A DNA stretch of 64,000 nucleotides from assembly GCF_029510815.1 (NCBI RefSeq), contig NZ_CP120360.1, forward strand, positions 1,612,001 to 1,676,000, in the 5' to 3' direction. Numbering within the stretch: position 1 is the first letter of the stretch; the number at the start of each line of letters is the position of its first letter. Shown one piece after another: positions 1 through 8,491 of the stretch. This DNA comes from Janibacter sp. DB-40. GTDB taxonomy: Bacteria; Actinomycetota; Actinomycetes; Actinomycetales; Dermatophilaceae. The notes under the pieces were generated by a model that saw nothing but the letters and a program-made list of their open reading frames with translations, searched no databases and was not told where the DNA came from. Both the position numbers and the translations under genes were made by a program.

Positions 1-789
1 CGCCTCCGCGCCAACTACGCCCGGGTGCGTCCCGACCTGGGCGAGGACGAGCTGCAGGAGATCACGGCGAAGGGGGTCCGCGCCGCCCTGCGCTACTACG
101 TCGAGGCCTTCCGCCTCCCCTCGGTCCGTGGGGACGACGTCGACCGCCTCGTGCGGTGGGAGGGTGCGATGCCGCAGCTGAAGGCCGAGCTGCTCGCCGG
201 GCGTCCGGTGCTCTGCTTCCTCGGGCACACCGGCAACTGGGACCTCGCCGGGGTCTGGTGCGCCCGGCACCTGGGGCCGGTGGTCACGGTCGCCGAGCGT
301 CTCGAGCCGGCGGAGATGTTCGCCGCCTTCCTCGACTACCGCGAGGGACTGGGCATGCGGATCCTGCCCGCGCAGAAGGGCACCTTCGACGTCCTCCGGG
401 CCCAACTCGACAGCGGCGAGCCGGTCGTCATGCCGTTGCTCGCGGACCGGGACCTGTCGGACACGGGGGTCGAGGTCGAGCTGTGCGGCCACCCCGCCCG
501 GATGGCCGCGGGACCCGCCGCCCTCGCGGTCGGAACCGGGTACCGGCTCTTCCCGGTCACCCTGCGGCACGAGCGTGTCGGGCGTGAGTGGGGGATGGTC
601 ATCTCGATCCACGACGCCGTGGAGGTGCCGGCGGCCGGGACGCCCGGAGCGGTGCAGCGGGTCACCCAGTCCTGCGCCGACGCCCTCGGTGCGGCCATCG
701 CGGCGCATCCCCAGGACTGGCACATGATGCAGCGGGTCTTCGTCGAGGACCTCGATGACCGTGGCGACGACCGGCGGAGGGCGGCATGA
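1..789 (+). CDS. patA: Phosphatidylinositol mannoside acyltransferase, 5' truncated
   Basis: The frame is open from the first base, so the N-terminus lies outside the window; about 262 residues are present. LpxL/HtrB-type acyltransferases of actinobacteria transfer a fatty acyl chain to the mannose of phosphatidylinositol mannosides at the inner face of the membrane. The motif GHTGNWD (His codon at 226, Asp codon at 241) is the HX4D catalytic signature of this superfamily. The stop overlaps the ATG of pimA by 4 bp, and that pairing supports the PIM-specific call over a generic lipid A-type acyltransferase. The substrate is inferred from family and context. Confidence 0.88.
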   Translation, partial: RLRANYARVRPDLGEDELQEITAKGVRAALRYYVEAFRLPSVRGDDVDRLVRWEGAMPQLKAELLAGRPVLCFLGHTGNWDLAGVWCARHLGPVVTVAERLEPAEMFAAFLDYREGLGMRILPAQKGTFDVLRAQLDSGEPVVMPLLADRDLSDTGVEVELCGHPARMAAGPAALAVGTGYRLFPVTLRHERVGREWGMVISIHDAVEVPAAGTPGAVQRVTQSCADALGAAIAAHPQDWHMMQRVFVEDLDDRGDDRRRAA

Positions 790-1967
790 GGGTCGGACTC
801 GTCAGCCCCTACTCCTTCGACGTGCCCGGCGGCGTGCAGTTCCACATCCGCGACCTGGCCGAGTACCTCCGGCGCGACGGGCACCACGTCTCCGTCCTGG
901 CGCCCGCGGACGTGGGCACGCAGCTGCCCGAGTACGTCGTGCCCGCCGGTCGGGCGGTGCCCATCCGCTACAACGGCTCGACGGCGCGGCTGCTCTTCGG
1001 CCCGGTGGCCGCGGCGAAGGTGGGCCGCTGGCTCGAGGAGGGCGACTTCGACGTCCTGCACATCCACGAGCCCCTCGCTCCCAGCCTGTCGATGCTCGCG
1101 CTCTGGGCCGCGGAGGTGCCCGTCGTCGCCACCTTCCACACCTCCAACGTCCGCTCCCGCGTGATGCAGGCGGCCTCGCCGCTCCTGCGGCCCTCGCTGG
1201 AGAAGATCCACGGTCGCATCGCCGTGTCCGAGGACGCCCGCCGGACCGTGACCACGCACATCGGCGGGGACGCCGTCGTCATCCCCAACGGCGTCGACAC
1301 GGCCGTCTTCGCGCACGCCGCGCCCCACGCGCAGTGGAGCGGTCGGCCGGGAGAACCCACGCTCGTCTTCCTCGGTCGCCTCGACGAGCCCCGCAAGGGC
1401 CTCCCCGTCCTCACCGAGGCGATGCCCCGGATCCTCGACGCGGTCCCGGGCGCGCGACTGCTCGTCATCGGCCCCGGGAGTGGCCAGGCCGCTCGGGCAC
1501 GACTGCCGGAGCGGGTCGCCGGAGCGACCGAGTTCCTCGGGGTCCTCTCCGAGGAGGACAAGGCGAGCGCCCTGGCATCGGCGGACCTGTACATCGCTCC
1601 GCACACCGGAGGGGAGAGCTTCGGGATCGTTCTCGTCGAGGCGATGGCCGCGGGTACACCGGTGCTCGCGAGCGACCTCGCGGCCTTCCGACGGGTACTC
1701 GACGCAGGTCGCACCGGCATGGCCGGTGCGACCTTCACGACCGGTCGCGCCGACGACCTCGCGGAGCTGGCCGTCGAGCTGCTGTCGGACGCAGACCGCC
1801 GGCGGGCACTCAGCGAGCTCGGACGCGCACGGGCCGCGACCTTCGACTGGGCTGTGGTCGCCGAGGAGATCCTGGCCGTGTACGAGACCGTGCTGGATGC
1901 CACCCCCGCCCGTCCCGAGGTCACCCGGTTGCGGCCGGGTCGCAGGCAGGCCGGAGGCGCCGGATGA
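786..1967 (+). CDS. pimA: Phosphatidylinositol alpha-mannosyltransferase PimA
   Basis: A 393-residue GT4-type glycosyltransferase of two Rossmann-like halves. The N-terminus reads SPYSFDVPGGVQFHIRDLA, the acceptor-side glycine-rich loop of the PimA group; the C-terminal half holds GRLDEPRKGL and the ESFGIVLVEAMAAG donor-binding segment with the EX7E pattern. PimA moves mannose from GDP-mannose to the 2-position of phosphatidylinositol, the first step of PIM/LAM synthesis, at the cytoplasmic membrane face. It overlaps the upstream acyltransferase by 4 bp and the following gene by 4 bp, so the three are probably co-translated. The length is normal for the family. Confidence 0.93.
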   Translation: MRVGLVSPYSFDVPGGVQFHIRDLAEYLRRDGHHVSVLAPADVGTQLPEYVVPAGRAVPIRYNGSTARLLFGPVAAAKVGRWLEEGDFDVLHIHEPLAPSLSMLALWAAEVPVVATFHTSNVRSRVMQAASPLLRPSLEKIHGRIAVSEDARRTVTTHIGGDAVVIPNGVDTAVFAHAAPHAQWSGRPGEPTLVFLGRLDEPRKGLPVLTEAMPRILDAVPGARLLVIGPGSGQAARARLPERVAGATEFLGVLSEEDKASALASADLYIAPHTGGESFGIVLVEAMAAGTPVLASDLAAFRRVLDAGRTGMAGATFTTGRADDLAELAVELLSDADRRRALSELGRARAATFDWAVVAEEILAVYETVLDATPARPEVTRLRPGRRQAGGAG

Positions 1968-2536
1968 CCACCCTCGCCTGGGTCGCCGTCGCCATCGGTC
2001 TCCTGCTGGCCCTCGCCTGGTACCTCTCCTACAGCGCCGCCCGCCTGGACCGACTGCACGCGAAGGTCGAGGGTGCCCTGTCCGCGCTCGATGCCCACAT
2101 CGTGCGCCGCGCCGAGGCCACGCTCGAGCTGGCCAACAGTGGAGCACTGGACCCGGCGACCGCGCTCCTGCTCGTCGGGGCGGCAAGTGGCTCGCTGGAG
2201 CGGGTCAACGAGCACACCTTCGCGGCGGACCCGCTCGAGGGGCAGCACTTCGCCGGTCGCGAGGGAGTGGAGAGCGAGCTGACCGAGGTGGTCCACGCAG
2301 CGCTGCCGCCCGAGGTGGTCGCGCAGATCGAGGAGGCCGGGGGCACCGGCGCGGCCGCCCTCGAGAGGCTGCGCGCAGCGGGCCTGCGTGTGCAGCTGGC
2401 CCGTCGCTTCCACAACGACGCGGTCAAGGAGGTGCAGCGCGTGCGGGCCAAGCCCGTCGTGCGCATCTTCCGCCTGGCGGGTCACGCGACGCTGCCGCAG
2501 ACCGTGGAGTTCGACGACGCCCTGCCCTCCCGCTGA
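1964..2536 (+). CDS. LemA-like membrane-anchored protein
   Basis: 190 residues. One N-terminal membrane helix (about residues 4-24) is followed by a helical domain with regularly spaced charged residues, ending in a segment of the form ARRFHNDAVKEVQR that resembles the C-terminal helix of LemA-family proteins. The cellular role of this family is not established. The ATG overlaps the pimA stop (ATGA), so it sits in the PIM operon; mycobacteria also have a membrane protein gene after pimA. The start is chosen because the larger open frame upstream is a shadow of pimA. The function is unknown. Confidence 0.72.
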   Translation: MTTLAWVAVAIGLLLALAWYLSYSAARLDRLHAKVEGALSALDAHIVRRAEATLELANSGALDPATALLLVGAASGSLERVNEHTFAADPLEGQHFAGREGVESELTEVVHAALPPEVVAQIEEAGGTGAAALERLRAAGLRVQLARRFHNDAVKEVQRVRAKPVVRIFRLAGHATLPQTVEFDDALPSR

Positions 2537-2546
2537 CGCCGGCCGG

Positions 2547-3881
2547 TCAGCGCGCCGCGTGCACCGCCTTCGTGAGGTCGCTCGCCAGGGCGGCCGCCTC
2601 CTGCTCGGTGAGGTCGTGCACGGTCAGCCGCAGGTGGTGGGAGGGCTGCTCGCTCTGCTCCAGACGGAACTCGTCGCCGGTGCGCACGAGCCAGCCGCGG
2701 CGGGTCAGCCGCTCGGCCACGTCGCGTGCGGGGACGGGAAGGGGGACCCACAGGCTCATCCCGTCGCCCGCCTCCACCGGCAGGCCCCGTGAGGTGAGCA
2801 GGTCGGCGAAGGTGGCGTTGCGCGCGGCATAGTGCGCACCGGCCCGCTCGATGAGCGAGAGGGCGGACTCGTCGGTCATGACCGAGTGCGTGACCCGCTG
2901 CAGCAGGTGGCTGACCCACGTCGTGCCCGGGCTGAGCCGCATCTCCAGGCGCGCTGCCGTCTCCGCGTCGCAGGCCGTCACGGCGAGGCACATGTCCGGT
3001 CCGGCGAACTTCGAGACCGACCGCACGAGTGCCCAGCGCCGGTGCTCGGGGCCGACGATCGAGTGGAAGGGCCGGCGGGAGAGGTAGGAGAAGTAGTCGT
3101 CCTGGATGACGAGGACGTAGGGGTGGGGCGCCAGGACCCCCCGCAGCGCTGCCGCCCGTCGCGCGCTCAGCGACGCGCCGGTGGGGTTCTGGGCGCGGGG
3201 GGTGCTCACGACGGCCCGGGCTCCCTGGTCGAGGGCCGCGCGGAGACCATCGACGGTCATGCCCTCGGCGTCGACGGGCACGGGCACGGCGCGGTAGCCC
3301 CCGAGCTGGGCGAGGTGGATGCTGGCGAGGAAGCACGGGTCCTCGAGCGCGACGGTGTCATCGCGCAGGAGCGCCTGGGCCAGGAGCCGCTCCACGGCGT
3401 CGACGGCGCCACTGGTGAGGGTCAGGTGCACGTCCCGGGCGTCCGCCGGCACGTCGAGCGCGACCCATTCCCGCGCCCAGCCCTTGAGGTCGCGGTCGAT
3501 GGTGGGTTCGCCGTACAGCACGTGCCCGCGTCCCGCTGCCGTCGCGAGTGCCGGCCCCAGGTCGGGGATCAGGTCCGGGTCGGGGTTGCCGGTGCCGACA
3601 TCGCGCAGCGACCCGGCCGCGGCGAAGCCCTCCTGGGGAACCTGTGACCGCTGGGCGACACGCGTGCCGGCGCGTCCCTGGGAGACGACGACCCCGGACC
3701 GGGCCAGCGTCCGGTATGCCGCCACCGCGGTGTTGCGGTTGACCCCGAGCTGCTCCGCCAGGGTCCGCACGGGCGGCAGCACCTCGCCGGGGGAGAGGTG
3801 GCCACGCTCGACCAGGCTCCGCACGCTGTCGGCGATCTCTGCGGCCGTGCCCCCGGTGATCAGTGTCCCCTCAGTACCCAC
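2547..3881 (-). CDS. pdxR: MocR-type PLP-dependent transcriptional regulator, probable PdxR
   Basis: 444 residues in two parts. An N-terminal GntR winged helix (about residues 10-78, with VRTLAEQLGVNRNTAVAAYRTL as the recognition helix region) is joined to an aminotransferase fold I domain. PLP-site residues are visible: N232 in the NPTG motif, D261 in the QDDYFSY segment and Schiff-base Lys291 in SVSKFAG. MocR proteins sense PLP or pathway metabolites rather than catalyse transamination. The gene is divergent from pdxS across a short spacer, the arrangement of known PdxR activators of pdxST, so that role is inferred. The start is GTG. Only the DNA target, not the effector, can be guessed from sequence. 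Confidence 0.85.
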   Translation of the reverse strand: MGTEGTLITGGTAAEIADSVRSLVERGHLSPGEVLPPVRTLAEQLGVNRNTAVAAYRTLARSGVVVSQGRAGTRVAQRSQVPQEGFAAAGSLRDVGTGNPDPDLIPDLGPALATAAGRGHVLYGEPTIDRDLKGWAREWVALDVPADARDVHLTLTSGAVDAVERLLAQALLRDDTVALEDPCFLASIHLAQLGGYRAVPVPVDAEGMTVDGLRAALDQGARAVVSTPRAQNPTGASLSARRAAALRGVLAPHPYVLVIQDDYFSYLSRRPFHSIVGPEHRRWALVRSVSKFAGPDMCLAVTACDAETAARLEMRLSPGTTWVSHLLQRVTHSVMTDESALSLIERAGAHYAARNATFADLLTSRGLPVEAGDGMSLWVPLPVPARDVAERLTRRGWLVRTGDEFRLEQSEQPSHHLRLTVHDLTEQEAAALASDLTKAVHAAR

Positions 3882-3930
3882 GGGGCCGAGTCTAGGTCGT
3901 CCCGGGGCCTCGGGGACGGCGCCGTGTCTT

Positions 3931-3958
3931 TGGCCTGTGTCGTGGTAATTTATGGCCT
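3931..3958. promoter_or_regulatory. Candidate PdxR operator: direct repeat in the pdxR-pdxS spacer
   Basis: TGGCCT occurs at 3931-3936 and again at 3953-3958, 22 bp apart start to start (two helical turns), with an AT-rich segment between (GGTAATTTA). MocR regulators commonly bind direct repeats on one DNA face between divergent genes. A weaker GGGGCCT lies at 3904-3910. This is inference from position and geometry. Confidence 0.45.
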
Positions 3959-4004
3959 AGATCAATAATCGGTGCCGTGGCCGCGGCCGGACGAGGAGCG
4001 AATG

Positions 4005-4898
4005 ATGAGCAGTGACACCACCACCGGGACCGCCCGCGTCAAGCGCGGCATGGCCGAGATGCTCAAGGGCGGCGTGATCATGGACGTGGTCACCCCGGAG
4101 CAGGCGAAGATCGCCGAGGACGCCGGTGCGGTCGCGGTCATGGCACTGGAGCGGGTGCCTGCGGACATCCGTGCCCAGGGCGGGGTCTCGCGGATGAGTG
4201 ACCCGGACATGATCGACGGCATCATCGAGGCCGTCTCGATCCCGGTCATGGCCAAGGCCCGTATCGGTCACTTCGTCGAGGCGCAGGTGCTGCAGTCACT
4301 GGGTGTCGACTACATCGACGAGTCGGAGGTCCTCACGCCGGCCGACTACGCCAACCACATCGACAAGTGGAACTTCACCGTCCCCTTCGTCTGCGGAGCG
4401 ACCAACCTCGGTGAGGCCCTGCGGCGCATCACCGAGGGTGCGGCGATGATCCGCTCGAAGGGGGAGGCCGGCACCGGTGACGTCTCCAACGCCACGACCC
4501 ACATGCGCTCGATCCGTTCCGAGATCCGACGCCTGCAGACCCTGGCCGAGGACGAGCTGTACGTGGCGGCGAAGGAGCTGCAGGCGCCCTTCGACCTGGT
4601 CAAGGAGGTCGCGACGCGGGGCGCGCTGCCCGTCGTGCTCTTCACCGCCGGTGGCATCGCCACTCCGGCCGACGCCGCGATGATGATGCAGCTCGGCGCC
4701 GAGGGTGTCTTCGTGGGCTCGGGCATCTTCAAGGCCGGGAACCCGGCCGAGCGGGCCGCGGCGATCGTTCGCGCCACGACCTTCCATGACGACCCGGACG
4801 TGCTCGCCGCGGTCTCCCGCGGACTGGGGGAGGCCATGGTCGGCATCAACGTCGACGACCTCCCCCAGCCGCACCGGCTGGCCGAGCGGGGCTGGTGA
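4005..4898 (+). CDS. pdxS: Pyridoxal 5'-phosphate synthase subunit PdxS
   Basis: 297 residues of the PdxS/SNZ TIM-barrel family, which builds PLP from ribose 5-phosphate, glyceraldehyde 3-phosphate and ammonia delivered by PdxT. The highly conserved N-terminus is plain ([21 protein letters not shown]), as are the lysine-bearing [14 protein letters not shown] strand and the C-terminal phosphate-binding [16 protein letters not shown] at 3993-3998 lies 6 nt before ATG 4005 and only 3 nt before ATG 4002, so 4005 is preferred. Unlike the usual contiguous pdxS-pdxT pair, pdxT lies 1.5 kb away behind two genes on the other strand. Confidence 0.96.
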   Translation: MSSDTTTGTARVKRGMAEMLKGGVIMDVVTPEQAKIAEDAGAVAVMALERVPADIRAQGGVSRMSDPDMIDGIIEAVSIPVMAKARIGHFVEAQVLQSLGVDYIDESEVLTPADYANHIDKWNFTVPFVCGATNLGEALRRITEGAAMIRSKGEAGTGDVSNATTHMRSIRSEIRRLQTLAEDELYVAAKELQAPFDLVKEVATRGALPVVLFTAGGIATPADAAMMMQLGAEGVFVGSGIFKAGNPAERAAAIVRATTFHDDPDVLAAVSRGLGEAMVGINVDDLPQPHRLAERGW

Positions 4899-4917
4899 CC
4901 GGGACCTTCGCCCGCCG

Positions 4918-5976
4918 TCAGCGGTTCCTGTGGCCGCGCCGCAACCGGGCGCCGCGCTCGACGTCCTCGGCGTGCTTGGCTTCTGCCTTCTCGATACCGG
5001 TGGTGTCCCTGGGCGGCAGCTGGATCTCCTCCTCGGCCGGCATCCCGGCCTGCAGCTGACGACCGCGCTCGAGCTCGGCGTCGAACTCCGCCCCGAAGAG
5101 CAGCGCCACGTTGGTGATCCACAGCCACAGGAGGAAGACGATCACACCGGCGACCGAACCGTAGGTGGCGTTGTAGGAGGAGAAGTTGGCCACGTAGAAG
5201 CCGAAGCCGATCGAGGCGAGGATCCACGCGAGGATCGCCAGCAACGCGCCGGGACTCATCCAGCGGAACTTCGGCGGCTTCACGTTCGGCGTCGTGTAGT
5301 ACAGCAGGGCGACGATCAGGACCACCACGGCCAGCAGGACGGGCCACTTGGCGATCTGCCACACCGTGACCACGACGGACCCCAGGCCCAGTGCCGAGCC
5401 GATCGAGGTCGCCACCGGCCCGGAGACCACGAGGGCGATGAGGACGAGTGCCATGAGCACGATCAGCACGAGGGTGATCAGGATCATCACCGGTCGCAGC
5501 TTCCAGACCGGCCGCCCCTCGGTGATCTCGTACACCCGGTTCATCGCCCGGGAGAAGGCGTTGACGTACCCGGAGGCCGACCACAGGGCGCCGGCGAGAC
5601 CCAGGACGAGGGCCAGCCCGGCCCCCGGCGTCTGGGACAACGACGTGAGGATCGGCTCGACGGTGCTCGCCACCGACGACCCGGCCGTCTGCCGCACGAT
5701 GCGCAGGATGGTCTCGACGGTACTGGGTCCCTGACCCAGGAGGCCGATGAGCGACATCAGGGCGATGAACGCCGGGAACACCGCCAGCACGGCGTAGTAG
5801 GTCAGCGCGGCAGCGAGGTCGGTGCAGCCGTCCTCCAGGAACTCGCGCACGGTCTTGCGGAGGACGTAGCGCAGCGTCGGCTTCTCGATGTCGCCGGGCC
5901 CGTCGGGCTTGCGCGAATCCTCCGAGGGGACGTCCCGTGCGTCGTCTCGCACAGAACTCCTTCGCTCGTCTCGCAC
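4918..5976 (-). CDS. YihY/BrkB family integral membrane protein
   Basis: About 352 residues. A short charged N-terminus leads into the family core (FLEDGCTDLAAALTYYAVLAVFPAF) and roughly six membrane helices, ending in an acidic then basic cytoplasmic tail. The family was once called RNase BN but is now regarded as a membrane protein of unknown function, sometimes discussed as an exporter. Two in-frame GTG starts, 5976 and 5952, each have their own Shine-Dalgarno (GGGAG or AAGGAG, 4 nt spacing) because a 24-bp unit is duplicated here. The gene follows the YtxH gene closely and they are probably co-transcribed. It converges on pdxS. Confidence 0.85.
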   Translation of the reverse strand: MRDERRSSVRDDARDVPSEDSRKPDGPGDIEKPTLRYVLRKTVREFLEDGCTDLAAALTYYAVLAVFPAFIALMSLIGLLGQGPSTVETILRIVRQTAGSSVASTVEPILTSLSQTPGAGLALVLGLAGALWSASGYVNAFSRAMNRVYEITEGRPVWKLRPVMILITLVLIVLMALVLIALVVSGPVATSIGSALGLGSVVVTVWQIAKWPVLLAVVVLIVALLYYTTPNVKPPKFRWMSPGALLAILAWILASIGFGFYVANFSSYNATYGSVAGVIVFLLWLWITNVALLFGAEFDAELERGRQLQAGMPAEEEIQLPPRDTTGIEKAEAKHAEDVERGARLRRGHRNR

Positions 5977-5990
5977 GGAACTCCCTCGCT
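5943..5990 (-). repeat. 24-bp imperfect tandem duplication carrying ribosome site and start codon
   Basis: On the minus strand two consecutive 24-bp units differ at four positions. Each contains a GGAG-type ribosome site, four spacer bases and a GTG followed by CGAGACGA. Because 24 is a multiple of three, both GTG codons read into the YihY frame, adding or removing eight residues. Confidence 0.7.
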
Positions 5991-6283
5991 CAGGCACCGG
6001 GACCGGCCGTCGCGGGAGGTGATCCCGGGGTGGTGGTGGAGGAGGGGCCGGTGCCGTCGGACCCCTTCCCGAGACGCTCCTCCACCGTGGAGGAGACCTT
6101 GTCCTGGGCCCGGTGGGCCGCATCGTCGGCGGCGTGCTGGGCGCGGGCGGCCTTGTCCTGCACGCGTGGGTCGCGCCAGACCTTGCGCGCCTCGGCGACC
6201 ATCTTGTCGTACTGCTGACGACCGGCCCTCGTGCCGAGCACGTAGCCGATCCCAGCGCCGACCAACAGCGTGATCTTTCCCAT
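5990..6283 (-). CDS. YtxH-domain small membrane-anchored protein
   Basis: 97 residues. The N-terminus is a single hydrophobic helix with the glycine-rich YtxH pattern ([21 protein letters not shown]), followed by a lysine/arginine-rich helix and an alanine- and acid-rich segment likely to form a coiled helix, then a Gly/Pro/Ser tail. YtxH proteins are small, often stress-linked membrane proteins without a defined biochemical role. ATG 6283 is chosen because GGAGGAAG stands 5-12 nt upstream. It precedes the YihY gene on the same strand, and both interrupt the pdxS-pdxT order. Confidence 0.75.
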   Translation of the reverse strand: MGKITLLVGAGIGYVLGTRAGRQQYDKMVAEARKVWRDPRVQDKAARAQHAADDAAHRAQDKVSSTVEERLGKGSDGTGPSSTTTPGSPPATAGPGA

Positions 6284-6388
6284 GACACTTCCTCCAACAG
6301 GTCGCGTGGTGACGTTCCCTCCAGCCCTACCCCCGGACCGGTGCACCGAAACCCTCCGGCCGACGGGCGCTGCCCCGGCCGGTGGACG

Positions 6389-6394
6389 TAGTCT
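6389..6394 (+). promoter_or_regulatory. -10 box TAGTCT for leaderless pdxT
   Basis: TAGTCT ends 7 nt before the GTG at 6402, so transcription is expected to begin at or next to the start codon. No Shine-Dalgarno is present. Confidence 0.5.
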
Positions 6395-6401
6395 TCCGGC
6401 C

Positions 6402-7016
6402 GTGCCCCCTCGTCAGGACCGACTCGTGATCGGCGTGCTCGCCGTCCAGGGCGACGTCCGTGAGCACCGCGCGGCCCTCGAGTCCTCGGGAGTGACCACC
6501 ACGGCCGTGCGCCGCCCCCACGAGCTCGCCGAGGTCGACGGCCTCGTCATCCCCGGTGGTGAGTCCACGACGATCGACAAGCTGAGCCGGATCTTCGGGC
6601 TGCGTGACCCCCTTCGCTCCCGGATCGCCGACGGGATGCCGGTCTACGGCAGCTGCGCCGGGATGATCCTGCTCGCCGACCGCGTCCTCGACGGCCACCC
6701 CGACCAGCAGACCCTCGGGGGCCTGGACGTCACCGTGCGGCGCAATGCCTTCGGCCGCCAGGTCGACTCCCACGAGTGCGACCTCGAGGTTCGCGGGGTG
6801 GCCGGCGGTCCGGTGCGCGCGGTCTTCATTCGCGCCCCGTGGGTCGAGGAGTGGGGTGGCGGGGTCGAGGTGCTCGCCGCGGTGGAGGCGAAGGGGGGGA
6901 CGCGGCCCGTCGTCGTGCGGCAGGGGAACCTGCTGGCGACCAGCTTCCACCCGGAGGTCACCGGCGACCGCCGGGTCCACGCCCGGTTCGTCGAGATGGT
7001 CCGCGCCGCGCGCTGA
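6402..7016 (+). CDS. pdxT: Pyridoxal 5'-phosphate synthase glutaminase subunit PdxT
   Basis: 204 residues. The SNO/PdxT glutaminase hydrolyses glutamine and channels ammonia to PdxS. Diagnostic segments are [13 protein letters not shown] at the N-terminus, IPGGEST, the nucleophile elbow YGSCAGM with catalytic Cys, and the C-terminal SFHPE carrying the His and Glu of the triad. The frame stays open upstream, but homology starts at [13 protein letters not shown] 6402 is preferred because a TANNNT box ends 7 nt before it; GTG 6426 is the alternative. Its own promoter explains how it can be separated from pdxS. Confidence 0.93.
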   Translation: MPPRQDRLVIGVLAVQGDVREHRAALESSGVTTTAVRRPHELAEVDGLVIPGGESTTIDKLSRIFGLRDPLRSRIADGMPVYGSCAGMILLADRVLDGHPDQQTLGGLDVTVRRNAFGRQVDSHECDLEVRGVAGGPVRAVFIRAPWVEEWGGGVEVLAAVEAKGGTRPVVVRQGNLLATSFHPEVTGDRRVHARFVEMVRAAR

Positions 7017-7100
7017 CGCGCCCGATCGTGCGCATCGCCCCGGGGACGGGGCGTAGGATCGTCGATCGGACCAACTGCCAGCCACACCGAGGAGACCTAC

Positions 7101-7859
7101 GTGTCCGGCCACTCCAAGTGGGCAACCACGAAGCACAAGAAGGCGGCGATCGACGCCAAGCGCGGCAAGCTCTTCGCCAAGCTGATCAAGTACATCGAGG
7201 TGGCCGCCCGCACCGGCGGCGGTGACCCGGCCGGCAACCCGACGCTCTACGACGCCATCCAGAAGGCGAAGAAGAACTCCGTCCCCAACGACAACATCGA
7301 GCGTGCGGTCAAGCGCGGCTCCGGGGCCGAGGCCGGTGGCTCCAACTGGGAGGCCATCACCTACGAGGGCTACGCGCCCGGTGGTGTCGCCGTCCTCATC
7401 GAGTGCCTCACCGACAACAAGAACCGCGCCGCGACCGAGGTGCGCACCGCCCTCTCGCGCAACGGGGGCAACCTCGCCGACCCGAACTCCGTCGCCTACC
7501 TCTTCAACCGGCGGGGCGTCGTGATGGTGCCCAAGGCGGAGCGGACCGACGAGGAGCTGCTCGAGATCGTCCTCGAGGCCGGCGCGGAGGAGATCAACGA
7601 CTACGGGGACTCCTGGCAGATCGTCTCCGAGGCGACGAACTTCGTCGACGTGCGCACCGCGCTGCAGGAGGCCGACGTCGACTACGACTCCGCCGAGGCC
7701 GTCTTCCTCCCGAGCCTGGAGGTCCCCCTCGACCTGGAGGGCGCCAAGAAGATGATCCGGGTCGTCGAGGCGCTCGAGGACAGTGACGACGTGCAGAACG
7801 TCTACACCAACGGCGACGTCCCGGACGAGGTGCTCGCCCAGCTCGACTCCGAGGAGTGA
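7101..7859 (+). CDS. yebC: YebC/PmpR family protein
   Basis: 252 residues starting with the invariant family signature [22 protein letters not shown]. YebC-type proteins were described as DNA-binding regulators (PmpR) and more recently as ribosome-linked factors that help translation through difficult motifs; which role applies here cannot be read from sequence. GTG 7101 has GAGGAG 6 nt upstream and a TAGGAT box at 7054-7059. The position directly before ruvCAB and after pdxT is the conserved actinobacterial order. The C-terminus is acidic and of normal length. Confidence 0.93.
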   Translation: MSGHSKWATTKHKKAAIDAKRGKLFAKLIKYIEVAARTGGGDPAGNPTLYDAIQKAKKNSVPNDNIERAVKRGSGAEAGGSNWEAITYEGYAPGGVAVLIECLTDNKNRAATEVRTALSRNGGNLADPNSVAYLFNRRGVVMVPKAERTDEELLEIVLEAGAEEINDYGDSWQIVSEATNFVDVRTALQEADVDYDSAEAVFLPSLEVPLDLEGAKKMIRVVEALEDSDDVQNVYTNGDVPDEVLAQLDSEE

Positions 7860-7905
7860 GGCGGCGTGTCGACGGTCGTCAGCCGGTCGTCGACCCGTAG
7901 TGTCC

Positions 7906-7921
7906 TAGAACAGGTGTTCTA
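7906..7921. promoter_or_regulatory. LexA (SOS) box upstream of ruvCAB
   Basis: TAGAACAGGTGTTCTA is a near-perfect palindrome (seven of eight positions pair) containing the actinobacterial LexA core GAAC-N4-GTTC. It ends 33 bp before the ruvC start, a typical operator position, and ruvCAB is a known SOS target in related bacteria. Confidence 0.75.
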
Positions 7922-7954
7922 CTCGGAGCGCCCGAAGCGATCGAGGAGGTCCCC

Positions 7955-8491
7955 GTGCGCGTGCTCGGCGTGGACCCGGGGCTGACCCGGTGCGGCCTCG
8001 GCGTCGTCGACGGCGAGGCCCGTGACCTGCGCATGGTCGCCGTCGGGGTGGTGCGCACGAGCGCGCAGCGCTCGGCCGGGGACCGGCTGGCCTACATCCA
8101 GGACCAGCTCGATGCCTGGCTGGACCGCTTCGACCCCGGGGCGATCGCCCTCGAGCGGGTGTACGCGGCCGACCACGTGCCGACCGTCATGACCACCGCG
8201 CAGGTCAGTGGTCTCGTCCTGCTCGCCGGGGCCCGGCGTGGTCTGCCCGTCGTGCTCCACACGCCCACCGAGGTCAAGGCCGCCGTCACCGGGACCGGTC
8301 GGGCCGACAAGGCGCAGGTGACGACGATGGTCACCCGCATCCTCACCCTCGACGAGGCCCCCCGGCCGGCGGACGCGGCCGATGCGCTCGCCCTCGCGAT
8401 CTGCCACCAGTGGCGGGGGAGCGGTCAGGCGCGACGGGAGCTCGCCGCGGCCGGCGAGAGGGCCCGTCAGCGGGCGGTGGCCGCTCGATGA
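7955..8491 (+). CDS. ruvC: Holliday junction resolvase RuvC
   Basis: 178 residues with the RNase H-fold acidic tetrad intact: D7 in GVDPGL, E67 in IALERVY, and D140 and D143 in [10 protein letters not shown]. RuvC is a dimeric endonuclease that cuts four-way junctions symmetrically while bound to RuvAB. It starts at a GTG and ends by overlapping the ruvA ATG (ATGA). Together with the LexA box upstream it opens a three-gene DNA-repair operon. Confidence 0.96.
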   Translation: MRVLGVDPGLTRCGLGVVDGEARDLRMVAVGVVRTSAQRSAGDRLAYIQDQLDAWLDRFDPGAIALERVYAADHVPTVMTTAQVSGLVLLAGARRGLPVVLHTPTEVKAAVTGTGRADKAQVTTMVTRILTLDEAPRPADAADALALAICHQWRGSGQARRELAAAGERARQRAVAAR

